Positions 56,332-64,000 of a stretch of DNA of 64,000 nt are shown here, piece by piece. Where the stretch lies: the NCBI GenBank assembly GCA_942491935.1, contig CALOCZ010000015.1, positions 1-64,000 on the forward strand, given 5' to 3'. The stretch is from JAGTVG01 sp942491935 (GTDB lineage Bacteria > Bacteroidota > Bacteroidia > Cytophagales > Cyclobacteriaceae). The first letter of the stretch is position 1, and every line of letters begins with the position of its first letter. A program made the translations under genes and the position numbers. The notes beneath the pieces are model-generated. The model did not search any database and was not told the origin of the DNA. It was given only the letters and a program-made list of their open reading frames with translations.

Positions 56332-57120
56332 ATGAGTGTTAATGGTAAAAGAGTTGAAATTTGGATTTCAGGTCTTGAGCACAATCAAACTAACAAACCA
56401 GTAATTGTATTTGAAAATGGTCGTGGTTCTACTTTTAATTCATGGGAAAAAGTAATTAATGAAATTTCTAAGAATTTGCAGTATTTGCCTATAACAGACC
56501 TAGAATTGGGAAATCGGAAGATGATAGTATTCCACCATCAATGAAACATATTGTAGAAAATCTGCGCTTTATGTTAAAAGAAAAAGGACTTAATCCTCCA
56601 TATTTGTTAGTTGGCCATTCATTTGGGGCTTGCTATATAAGAACTTTTGCTTCATATTATCCAGATGATATAGCCGGACTATTTTGTTGACCCTCATGAT
56701 TTTACAAAAAAGCAAGGATATGGAAGATTACCATACCAAGAGATAGGATTAAGTGAGAAACAAATAGATTCTTTATTTGCTGTTTATGATTCATTAGGAG
56801 AACAGTTTATGGGGTATGGTCCTAAAGCACATTTGGAGGAAATAAAAATACAAGGAGTATTAAGCAGAACAGAACATGAAGAATGTAATCGGAATCCTTT
56901 ACCGAATGTCCCTGTTCATTTTTTAATGGCAGGTGGATTTACTCTTTATCCAGATGAGACACCACCAATTTATGATAGAGAAAGATTATTTCGAATAATA
57001 GTAATCTCAAAATGAAACCTAGCTAGAACTTCTTTATCCTTTGAAATATGGAAATTTATTTATGTTCAATTCTGAACAGCTATTCAAATCGATAATCCTG
57101 ATTTAGTGATTACGAGTATA
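56332..57120 (+). pseudogene. Alpha/beta hydrolase, decayed
   Basis: Across shifting frames the sequence reads MSVNGKRVEIWISGLEHNQ, PVIVFENGRGSTFNSWEK, then KHIVENLRFMLKEKGLNPP, LLVGHSFGACYIRTFASYYP (nucleophile elbow GHSFG, Ser type) and, in another frame, DPHDFTKKQGYGRLPYQEI through NVPVHFLMAGG. This is the order of a Ser-type alpha/beta hydrolase of ~250 residues. At least three frame breaks occur (near 56495, 56690 and 57010). A last scrap (DNPDLVITSIRLTLKDYDK) reaches ~57120, just before the complete IS. It is squeezed between the IS relic and the IS. Confidence 0.75.
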
Positions 57121-57194
57121 AGACTAACCTTGAAAGATTATGATAAAATAGATAATTATAAAATCTTGGACTTACAACAAAAACTGGACATTTA

Positions 57195-58022
57195 TTAAGC
57201 ACATTTGATATAATTAAAATTTCCATATTGCTCAGGAGTTAGATAGTCCAGGTATCCAAGATTTCTTTTTCGGTTATACCAGATTTCTATGAACTCAAAA
57301 AGGGCTGTTTTTGCCTGCAGAATACTGTAAAAATCAGTATGTCTGACCAATTCTGATTTAAGAATCTTGAAGAAGTTTTCTGCTACGGCATTGTCCCAAC
57401 AGTTTCCTTTCCGGCTCATACTTTGTGTCACTCCATATCTTTTAAGTTGATTTGTAAATGCATAAGAGGCATATTGTACGCCACGATCAGAATGAAAGAT
57501 TAGCTGATGTTGCTCGATTGGTCTATTGAGTATTGCCATTTTCCATGCAGCCAATATAGTATCCTGAGTGGTCATAGTAGTACTGAGAGCCCAACCGATC
57601 ACTTTCCGATCGTAAAGATCCATAATAATGGTCAAATACATCCATCCTTGCCTGGTTGGTATGTAAGTGATATCTGAAACCCACTTTTGCCCAGGAACAT
57701 CAGCTCCAAAATTCCGGTTTAACAGGTTCTCAGCGATTGGAAAATTATGCTTAGAATCGGTAGTAACTACTTTGAATTTCCTATTGATGATACTTTTAAT
57801 TCCCTGTGAACTCATGATCCTGGCCACCCTGGGACGAGAAACTCTCCATCCTTTTTCATTGAGTTCCCTGGTTATTTTTGGACTACCATACCGGCCATTA
57901 CTCATCTGATAAATCATCTGTATCTCTTTGCTGATTTGTAACCTTTCAAGTTCTCTTTGAGAAGGCTTTCTGTGAATCCAATCATAGTAACCACTTCTAC
58001 TTACTTTAAATACACGGCACAT
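57195..58022 (-). CDS. IS3-family transposase, OrfB (DDE catalytic part)
   Basis: This is a 275-residue frame from ATG 58022. It shows the HTH-21 region (RYGSPKITRELNEKGWRVSR) and the retroviral integrase-type catalytic core: WVSDITYIPT (first Asp), IFHSDRGVQY (second Asp) and NAVAENFFKILKSE (Glu), with the usual C-terminal ALFEFIEIWYNRKR. The frame is open upstream as far as the slippery heptamer at 58104-58110, so the active product is probably an OrfAB fusion made by -1 frameshifting. All catalytic residues are present. Confidence 0.95.
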   Translation of the reverse strand: MCRVFKVSRSGYYDWIHRKPSQRELERLQISKEIQMIYQMSNGRYGSPKITRELNEKGWRVSRPRVARIMSSQGIKSIINRKFKVVTTDSKHNFPIAENLLNRNFGADVPGQKWVSDITYIPTRQGWMYLTIIMDLYDRKVIGWALSTTMTTQDTILAAWKMAILNRPIEQHQLIFHSDRGVQYASYAFTNQLKRYGVTQSMSRKGNCWDNAVAENFFKILKSELVRHTDFYSILQAKTALFEFIEIWYNRKRNLGYLDYLTPEQYGNFNYIKCA

Positions 58023-58054
58023 CCTCTCAACACCAAATTTGTGGTGGTATTCCT

Positions 58055-58369
58055 TTATGAATTGGAATATTTGCTGTCTCCCTTGGAGAAGATGCTTACT
58101 GCCTTTTTTAAAATGTCTCGTTCTAGTTGGGCTTCCCTTAATTCCTTCTTTAATTGAGCGATCTCTTTTTGTTCTTCAGTCATATTCAGATTTCCTTGAC
58201 CTGAAAAACTACCGTCTTTATACTGATTATATTCTCTTTTCCATCGTGTAACCAACTCGGTTCTTAAACCAAGTTCTTTAGCAACTTCCTTGGTCGATTT
58301 CCCAGCTAGGCATAGATTAACTGCCATTAATTTAAATTCTTTGTCAAAGTGTCTTCTTTCTCTTTTCAT
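58055..58369 (-). CDS. IS3-family transposase, OrfA (helix-turn-helix)
   Basis: This is a 104-residue protein with an N-terminal helix-turn-helix (KEFKLMAVNLCLAGKSTKEVAKELGL split over residues 10-35; LVTRWKREYNQY) and a C-terminal leucine-zipper-like coiled coil (EIAQLKKELREAQLERDIL). It binds the element ends and dimerises. Its 3' end contains the A AAA AAG slip site that leads into orfB. Confidence 0.93.
   Translation of the reverse strand: MKRERRHFDKEFKLMAVNLCLAGKSTKEVAKELGLRTELVTRWKREYNQYKDGSFSGQGNLNMTEEQKEIAQLKKELREAQLERDILKKAVSIFSKGDSKYSNS
58104..58110 (-). other. Programmed -1 frameshift site A AAA AAG
   Basis: On the minus strand the heptamer AAAAAAG lies in the orfA phase A AAA AAG, the classic slip site of IS3 elements. 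The -1 frame is open from here into orfB, so slippage yields the OrfAB transposase. Confidence 0.8.
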
Positions 58370-58468
58370 ATTACAGTAAAGTTATCTATTAAAAGCTTAA
58401 CTCACTGTCCAGTCAAATGTAGCAGGTTCAGGTTCATGGAAAACTGATTTAGACTAAAAACCGCCAGT

Positions 58469-58600
58469 GCCTAACAGCCAATATAAGTAAGCTGGGAGAC
58501 AGTGATATGCAAAAAGTTAGTACATTTAATCAAAATTATAACGGGCTGATAAGTGGGTGGCTCCGAAAACCCAGCCTACTCATATTGGCAGACCGTTAGC
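58469..58600. repeat. Imperfect palindrome 1 (cassette-site-like)
   Basis: The outer boxes are GCCTAAC and GTTAGC. Inside them GCCAATATAAGTAAGCTGGG pairs with the right arm CCCAGC...ATATTGGC with two mismatches. The ~70-base middle is unpaired. It lies upstream of the esterase gene and just after the IS. Size and outer AAC/GTT boxes recall integron attC sites, though no integrase is present. Confidence 0.6.
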
Positions 58601-58656
58601 AACCATTTGAAACAATTATTGTGATAACATAATAATCAATACTTTAAACTCGAATT

Positions 58657-59547
58657 ATGAAATCAGTAAAAAATGACATATTACTTAAACACTTACTATT
58701 AGCCATCCTGTTTGGCTTTTTGACACAATCTACTTTGTTGGCCCAGTCGCAAAAATTTGTGCTTAAAAATACTGAGATAGTACAATTAAAAAATGAATTG
58801 ACTGCCAGAGACCATGAAATAATAATTTTTTTACCAGACAGTTATAATGATTCAATAGATAAAAAATATCCTGTGTTTTATTTTTTGGATGGATATTGGC
58901 ATATGCCACTACTATACTCTATTCACCAAAGTTTAGTTTATGACAATGTTATTCCTGAATTAATTATGGTAGGATTATCTTACCCTGGTGAAAATGCGAA
59001 TTATGATAGTTTAAGAATGCTTGATTTAACACCTACTAAATGGGAAGTGTCTCCCAACACTGGAGATGGACCAAATTTTTTAAATTTTATTGAACAATCC
59101 GTCATACCCCATATTGAGTCAAATTACAGAGCTGATAATCAGCAACGTGCACTTGGAGGTCAATCTGCAGGAGGTCTTTTTTCACTATATGCTATGTATG
59201 AAAAACCTAATCTTTTTAAAAGACATATCGCTATTAGTCCAGCCTCATGGGGTGACTATTTACAAAGAAAGAATATAGATTATTCAACTGCACATAAACA
59301 ATTAGTCGAACGGCTTTTTATTTCGGCGAGCAGTGATGAACCTAACTGGTTTCGTGACCCAATCATTACATTACAAAAACAAATTGAAGATAATAAATAT
59401 GAAAATTTATCATTATTAAATGTAATTATTAAAGGAGAACGTCATTCAGGAGGAGCAGCTGAAGGATATAATCGAGGGTTAAGATGGATATTCAAAGATA
59501 TTACTCCTCCTGGACCAAGTGGATTGGTAAAGGCTTTTGGAGAATAA
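58657..59547 (+). CDS. Exported esterase D-type alpha/beta hydrolase
   Basis: This is a 296-residue protein with a signal peptide (ending STLLAQ). It belongs to the esterase D/ferric-enterobactin esterase group: EIIIFLPDSYN, KYPVFYFLDGYW, IPHIESNYRADNQQRALGG and the nucleophile elbow GGQSAGG (Ser). ISASSDEPNW leads to the acid, and the catalytic His is in GERHSGGA. The substrate could be an acylated sugar or a siderophore. It stands alone between palindromes 1 and 2, in the plus direction like the two genes that follow. Confidence 0.88.
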   Translation: MKSVKNDILLKHLLLAILFGFLTQSTLLAQSQKFVLKNTEIVQLKNELTARDHEIIIFLPDSYNDSIDKKYPVFYFLDGYWHMPLLYSIHQSLVYDNVIPELIMVGLSYPGENANYDSLRMLDLTPTKWEVSPNTGDGPNFLNFIEQSVIPHIESNYRADNQQRALGGQSAGGLFSLYAMYEKPNLFKRHIAISPASWGDYLQRKNIDYSTAHKQLVERLFISASSDEPNWFRDPIITLQKQIEDNKYENLSLLNVIIKGERHSGGAAEGYNRGLRWIFKDITPPGPSGLVKAFGE

Positions 59548-59587
59548 GACTTACAGTCCTGAATATCCTAATTATAGCAATTAAAAA

Positions 59588-59722
59588 CGGTTGCCAACAA
59601 AGTATAAAAATAATAGCCGTGATAGTAGTAAATGAAAGAGATGTAGTCCGCTTCAATTATTGTGTAACTTGACAGATAAGTGCCATGCAACCGGCTACTA
59701 TTCTTATACTAAACCGTTGTGT
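59588..59722. repeat. Imperfect palindrome 2 (cassette-site-like)
   Basis: AGTATAAAAATAATAGCCG at 59601-59619 pairs with CGGCTACTATTCTTATACT at 59692-59710 (17 of 19 positions). It is flanked by GGTTGCCAAC on the left and ACCGTTGTG on the right. It separates the esterase and corA genes and shares the outer AAC / CCGTT boxes with palindromes 1 and 3. Confidence 0.65.
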
Positions 59723-59743
59723 TTAATAATAAAATAAATAGAT

Positions 59744-60809
59744 ATGGCAAGATTAATAAATAAGTCGAAAAAAGAGATAGGAATATCTCCAGATGAATTA
59801 TTGTTTCGTGGGGAGAAAAAAATTAATGAAATATTGCTTCGGGTAATCGACTTTGATGCCAATAACCTCACAGAAGAAACGATTAAATCTATTTCCGATT
59901 CTTTGAAATTTAAAGCCAAGAATACGGTTACTTGGCTAAATATTGACGGACTTCACAATACTGATTTAATGGAGTCGATCGCTTCAGAATTCAATTTTGA
60001 TCGTCTGATTTTAGCAGATGTAATGAATACGCAGGCAAGGTCAACTGTAAAAGAATATGACAATTGCATTTTTGTGTCAGTAAAAATGCTCCAGCAAGCA
60101 TCAGAATCTGATGTAATCAACGTGCAAAATCTTAGTTTGATATTTACCGATTCATTTCTAATTTCTTTTCAAGAAAGAAAAGGTGATGTATTCGAACCAG
60201 TTCAGTGAGCGAATCAGAAAACAAAAAAGGAGAATTAGAAATGGAGGTACTGATTATTTGTTATTCGCTTTACTCGACATTGTTATTGATAATTACATAT
60301 ACATTATCAGTTTGTTGGGTGAAAAAATAGAAATGCTCGAAGAAAGTCTACTGCTTGATCCTAAAGGTGAAATTATTGAGGACATTAATACGTATAAACG
60401 GGAATTGAATTTCTTAAGAAAGAATATCAAACCCACCAAGGAAATGATATTAAGTTTATCAAAATTGGACTCTAACTTAATTCATGAGAACACAGAAGTG
60501 CATTTTAAAGAACTTCAAGATAATATCAATCAGGCAAGCGACTCCTCAGACAGTTATCGCGATATTCTTTCAGATCAATTGAACATTTACCACACTACAA
60601 TTAGCAGCAAGCTAAATGACATAATGAAATTTCTAACAGTGTTTTCAGTTATCTTCATACCTCTCACATTTATTGCAGGTATTTATGGGACTAATTTTGA
60701 CAATGTACCTGAACTCCATTTCAAATACAGTTATTTTATAATGTGGGGAGTAATAATAGCAGTTGCTATTGGAATGTTAATCTATTTTAGAAAGAAAAAA
60801 TGGTTTTAA
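59744..60809 (+). CDS. corA: CorA-family Mg2+/Co2+ channel, one frameshift
   Basis: This is a ~354-residue protein in two frames. The N-terminal cytoplasmic funnel (TVTWLNIDGLHNTDLMESIASEF, TQARSTVKEYDNCIFVSVKML, LSLIFTDSFLISFQE) is followed by a frame break near 60200. The second frame carries DYLLFALLDIVIDNY, a long stalk helix, TM1 (FLTVFSVIFIPLTFIAGIYG) and TM2. The selectivity motif is YGTNFDN where most CorA proteins have YGMNF; the Met-to-Thr change is notable because this loop selects Mg2+. The C-terminus KKKWF is typical. It lies between palindromes 2 and 3. Confidence 0.9.
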
Positions 60810-60820
60810 GAATTACTAAA

Positions 60821-60950
60821 CACGGCACACGGTATAAAGCATTGGGCTTTAAGTGTTTACTCAAGCGTTCTGCCCTGCATTAAGTTCGGTGTAACTGGAC
60901 AGGAAAGTAGCCCGCAATCCCCAACGTTTCATACCGGCAACCGTTGTAGC
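60821..60950. repeat. Imperfect palindrome 3 (cassette-site-like)
   Basis: Left arm CGGTATAAAGCATTGGGCT, right arm AGCCCGCAATCCCCAACG then TTTCATACC (reverse complement GGTATGAAACGTTGGGG). Outer boxes are GGCACAC on the left and CCGTTGTAGCC on the right. It separates corA from the glycosyltransferase gene. Confidence 0.6.
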
Positions 60951-60968
60951 CAATTAAGAAAGTAGCTA

Positions 60969-62207
60969 ATGAAAATAATTTTAGCATCAATAGGAACACA
61001 AGGAGATATTGAACCTTTTTTAGCAATTGGAAAAATTCTACAAGAAAAAGGACATCAGGTTATTTGTGCATTTTCTGAACAATTTCGAGAAGTGACAGAA
61101 AGTTGTGATATAGAATTTGCGTCATTAGGAAGAAAAAATGATGACCTGCTTAAAAGCGATGCCAATAGTACAGTTATGGGAGGGGCAGGAATTAAGAAAT
61201 TCTTTGCCTATATCAAACTAATGAGACTTGCTCAAAGTCAAAAAATCCCACAAGAAAAAGAATTTAAGTTATACGAACTTGTAAAACAAGAAAAACCAGA
61301 TAGAATACTTTATCATTCAAAAAATGTTTATCCATTAATATGGGAATATAAAAACAGAGGAAAAACAATTTTTGTATGCCCTTTCGCATATTTTCATTAT
61401 ATAAAAGGGCATTCATTTTTTGTTGGTAAAAATTATGGAGAATTTTTTAATAAATTGACATTTAAATTTTATGACTTTGGGGTTGTTACAGCAACTATGG
61501 CTGCAAAAAAGTGGCTGCAAATCAACGATAAAATTACACGAAGGGAACTAAAAAATATAATCCACAGCAGAAAATTTATTTATACAATTTCGCCAAGTTT
61601 ATTCCCGCGACCAAGTTACTGGGAAAGTAATGTTAAAGTTTTAGGACATCAAGAATTAAAGAGAGAAACAGATTGGAAACCCGAAAAGGAACTAACTGAA
61701 TTCATAGAAAAACATGAAAAAATATTGTTTGTCACTTTCGGCTCAATGCCTAATCCAGAACCTAAACGAAAAACTAAAATAATTCTTGATATCCTTGAAC
61801 GAAATAAAATACCAGCCATTATAAATACAGCCTCTGGTGGCTTAGTTAAACCCGATAAATTCAATTCAGAATTGATTTATTTTGTATCGCAAATTTCTTA
61901 TGATTGGATTTTTCCAAAAATGTATGCCGTAATTCAACACGGCGGTTGTGGAACCACACATTTAGCAATAAAATATGGTTGTGCAACAATGATAATTCCG
62001 CATTTTATGGACCAGTTTGTTTGGGATAAAATTATTTCTGATATGGGAGTTGGACCAAAAGGTGTTAAAATAAGTAAAATAACCAATAAAAATCTCGAAC
62101 CAAAAGTTTTAGAATTACTTAACAATAAAAGTTTCAAAGAAAAGAGTGCAAAAATTGGTAATCAAATGAAAAAAGAAGATTTTAAAGATGAATTATATAA
62201 CAACTGA
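60969..62207 (+). CDS. GT1-type glycosyltransferase (MGT/sterol glucosyltransferase-like)
   Basis: This is a 412-residue GT-B fold enzyme. The N-terminal acceptor domain starts MKIILASIGTQGDIEPFLAIG with HQVICAFSEQF; the C-terminal sugar-nucleotide domain has LFVTFGSMPNPE and the donor motif QHGGCGTTHLAIKYGCATM followed by PHFMDQFVWD. This matches GT1 proteins that glycosylate lipids, sterols or small molecules (UDP-sugar donor). It is cytoplasmic or membrane-attached. It follows palindrome 3 and may be the third member of the cassette-like series. Confidence 0.9.
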   Translation: MKIILASIGTQGDIEPFLAIGKILQEKGHQVICAFSEQFREVTESCDIEFASLGRKNDDLLKSDANSTVMGGAGIKKFFAYIKLMRLAQSQKIPQEKEFKLYELVKQEKPDRILYHSKNVYPLIWEYKNRGKTIFVCPFAYFHYIKGHSFFVGKNYGEFFNKLTFKFYDFGVVTATMAAKKWLQINDKITRRELKNIIHSRKFIYTISPSLFPRPSYWESNVKVLGHQELKRETDWKPEKELTEFIEKHEKILFVTFGSMPNPEPKRKTKIILDILERNKIPAIINTASGGLVKPDKFNSELIYFVSQISYDWIFPKMYAVIQHGGCGTTHLAIKYGCATMIIPHFMDQFVWDKIISDMGVGPKGVKISKITNKNLEPKVLELLNNKSFKEKSAKIGNQMKKEDFKDELYNN

Positions 62208-62274
62208 AACCGATCTGAAAATAGAATTAAATATTCGTTTCGGAATAGAATAACCTAAAAGAAATTATTTAGAT

Positions 62275-64000
62275 ATGAGAATAATTATACTCCAATTCCT
62301 GACATTGACTTTGTTATTAAGTTGTGTAAACGGAAGAGCTGAAACTAAATCAGATAACTGGTCCAATGCACAATGGATATCATTTGAGCAACTCAAGGAT
62401 AATATGCTGATAGTTCCGGGTGTACATGGCTCAGGAAACCATCTCGGTAAAAAAGGAATAAAAAGATCGATTGTCCCCATGTTTCGAAGAGATTTTATCA
62501 TAGAAGATAGCGTGGAAAGTGCTATAATTAACATTAGTGGGTTAGGACATTATGAGCTCTACATTAATAACAATAAAATTGGAGACAGGTTTCTTTCTCC
62601 TGGGTGGACTAATTATCAAAAGAGGATTTTATACAACACCTTTGATATAACAAAACAGATAAAGGGAGGTGGCAATGCGATAGGTGTTTTTGTTGGCAAT
62701 GGTTTCTATAATGTAAATCGTGAGCGTTACCGCAAACTCGTCATTGCTTATGGCTATCCCAAATTAATCTTCAACATTCAGATTAAATTTAAAAACGGTA
62801 CAGTAAAAAATATTGTTTCCGATGAAAATTGTAGGGTAACACCCTCTCCTATTACATTCAGCAGTATTTACGGTGGTGAAGATTATGATGCAAGGCTTGA
62901 ACAAGAAGGTTGGAGCACCTTCGGATTTGATGATACAAAGTGGCAAAAACCTATATTACTAGACGATTCGACCGAAATACTTGTGCCCGAACAAGACTAT
63001 CCTTTAAAAGTATTGGATGAGTTTCTTCCGATTAAAATATTGACATCAAAAACTGGCAGAACTGTTTACGACTTCGGTCAAAATGCTTCCGGAATTATAT
63101 CATTAAAGGTAAAAGGCAATCGAGGTACACAACTAATAATTCGCCCAGATGAATTAATTAATGGAGAAGGGAATGTCACCCAACACAGTGGTGGAGGGCC
63201 GTATGAATTTAACTACATACTCAAAGGTGAAGGTATTGAAGAGTGGCAGCCAAAGTTTACGTATTATGGGTTCAGATACGCTGACGTTGAAATTATTGAA
63301 CCAAAACATAGTACTCTAAAAACGGAGATAGTAGAAATAAAAATGCTTCATACCCGTAACTCGTCTCCTACGGTGGGGGCTTTTAGCTGTTCCGATACGC
63401 TGTTCAATCAGATTTTCGAACTCATTAACTGGAGTATTAAAAGCAATATGGCAAGTGTTGCAACTGACTGCCCACATCGTGAAAAGCTAGGCTGGTTAGA
63501 GCAAACATACCTCATTGGTCCATCAATGCATTACAATTTCGATATACAGGCTTTATACAATAAGATCGTGGATGACATGATTGACTCTCAACTCGACAAT
63601 GGACTGGTTCCGGACATTGCTCCGGAATATGTTCCTTTTGAAGGTGGTTTCCGTGATTCGCCTGAATGGGGAAGTGCATCAATTATTATTCCATGGCAAT
63701 TGTATAAGTGGTATGGAGATTTGGATGTACTAAAAAGAGCTTATTCAATGATGACAAGATATGTTGATTATCTTCAGAAGAAATCAAAAAATAATATACT
63801 CTATCATGGATTGGGTGACTGGTATGATCTGGGTCCCTTACATCCTGGAGAAGCGCAACTAACTCCTAAAGCTCTTACAGCTACCTCAATTTATTATTAC
63901 GATTTAAAGTTAGTTTCGAATGTAGCAGAACTTTTGAATGAAGATTCTGACGTTCTAAAATACAGTGTTTGGGCAAATGAAGTTAGAGAGGCATTCCAAC
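62275..64000 (+). CDS. GH78 alpha-L-rhamnosidase lipoprotein (runs off the window)
   Basis: The frame is open from ATG 62275 to the window end (575 codons). It opens with a lipobox (LTLLLSCVNG) and continues as a GH78 bacterial alpha-L-rhamnosidase: concanavalin-like domain (GLGHYELYINNNKIGDRFLSP, ILYNTFDITK), TVYDFGQNASGIISL, YYGFRYADVEI, then the (alpha/alpha)6 catalytic part with ATDCPHREKLGWLEQ (general acid region), YVPFEGGFRDSPEWGSASI and LGDWYDLGP. GH78 inverts the anomeric centre and releases terminal L-rhamnose from plant or bacterial glycans. About 300 residues are missing to the right. Confidence 0.94.
   Translation, partial: MRIIILQFLTLTLLLSCVNGRAETKSDNWSNAQWISFEQLKDNMLIVPGVHGSGNHLGKKGIKRSIVPMFRRDFIIEDSVESAIINISGLGHYELYINNNKIGDRFLSPGWTNYQKRILYNTFDITKQIKGGGNAIGVFVGNGFYNVNRERYRKLVIAYGYPKLIFNIQIKFKNGTVKNIVSDENCRVTPSPITFSSIYGGEDYDARLEQEGWSTFGFDDTKWQKPILLDDSTEILVPEQDYPLKVLDEFLPIKILTSKTGRTVYDFGQNASGIISLKVKGNRGTQLIIRPDELINGEGNVTQHSGGGPYEFNYILKGEGIEEWQPKFTYYGFRYADVEIIEPKHSTLKTEIVEIKMLHTRNSSPTVGAFSCSDTLFNQIFELINWSIKSNMASVATDCPHREKLGWLEQTYLIGPSMHYNFDIQALYNKIVDDMIDSQLDNGLVPDIAPEYVPFEGGFRDSPEWGSASIIIPWQLYKWYGDLDVLKRAYSMMTRYVDYLQKKSKNNILYHGLGDWYDLGPLHPGEAQLTPKALTATSIYYYDLKLVSNVAELLNEDSDVLKYSVWANEVREAFQ

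Larger units (their letters stand above)
57173..58424 (-). mobile_element. IS3-family insertion sequence (complete)
   Basis: A ~1.25-kb element with two overlapping frames, orfA and orfB, on the minus strand. The ends form imperfect inverted repeats: left T(A/G)CAACAAAAACTGGACA, right (reverse complement) TGCTACATTTGACTGGACA, both with ACTGGACA. IS3 elements end in TG...CA; the left end here has TA, a possible point change. I see no clear target duplication, in line with a rearranged left side. Exact ends are uncertain by a few bases. Confidence 0.85.

Noticed and set aside
57173..58424. Target-site duplication around the complete IS
   Set aside because: Bases next to the two ends do not match at any 3-5 bp length.
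55776..62207. A complete integron with IntI integrase
   Set aside because: The only recombinase trace is the Arm domain of a Bacteroidota tyrosine recombinase, not IntI, so only cassette-like sites are claimed.

Overview
The window is a stretch of a Bacteroidota chromosome. It was probably taken from a draft or metagenome assembly. The evidence is a protein with the type B C-terminal sorting domain of the type IX secretion system, a sensor kinase with two-component-regulator propeller repeats and a Y_Y_Y domain, many lipoproteins with Bacteroidota-style lipoboxes, GH95/GH130/GH78 glycoside hydrolases, DUF2891, and the Bacteroidota-type Arm domain of a tyrosine recombinase. DNA is AT-rich and short genes are tightly packed. 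I see no rRNA, tRNA or CRISPR array.

Layout. 1-2145 holds the end of one glutamate dehydrogenase gene, a second adjacent gdhA copy broken by many frameshifts, a terminator, and a damaged tatD start. Near 2145 this joins abruptly to the opposite-strand YbbP-like permease/YbbA-like ATPase/tesA locus, so the join looks chimeric. 4350-7277 is a tight operon of a DUF4956 membrane protein, a HlyD-like adaptor and a TolC-like outer-membrane protein. 7427-10654 is a large secreted T9SS cargo. 10740-14471 has a deoxyribonucleotidase, a drug/metabolite transporter and zwf-pgl (oxidative pentose phosphate entry). 14474-22495 has two sensor kinases, a GH130 lipoprotein and an alpha/beta hydrolase coupled to the second kinase. 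22564-31586 has a sugar porter, DUF2891, an odd Nramp relative, a polysaccharide deacetylase, a Bax-like glucosaminidase, a patatin/BamA-type phospholipase and msrA.

31668-36791 is a minus-strand series of exported proteins of unknown role, including a leucine-rich-repeat protein, followed by the relic of a 7TMR-DISM kinase. 36880-41544 has a PA0069-type radical SAM gene with a double palindromic operator, hsp20, alaX preceded by a candidate attenuated leader or small RNA, and a sugar mutarotase. 41083-50250 looks like a deoxysugar locus: mutarotase, SSS symporter, cupin isomerase-like protein, GH95 alpha-L-fucosidase, then a HypD-like glycyl radical enzyme and its activase. 51418-54186 is a molybdate ABC transporter operon, followed by a propeller lactonase.

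55545-62207 is accessory DNA: a truncated integrase, a relic and a complete copy of an IS3-family element, a decayed hydrolase, and three single-gene units separated by about 130-bp imperfect palindromes that resemble cassette recombination sites. The window ends inside a GH78 alpha-L-rhamnosidase.

An unusual number of genes (about fifteen) are interrupted by a frameshift, stop or truncation. Several lesions sit in homopolymers, which points to sequencing or assembly error for many of them. The best candidates for undescribed biology are the DUF4956-HlyD-TolC operon, the exported LRR cassette, the alaX leader/sRNA and the palindrome-separated gene cassettes.
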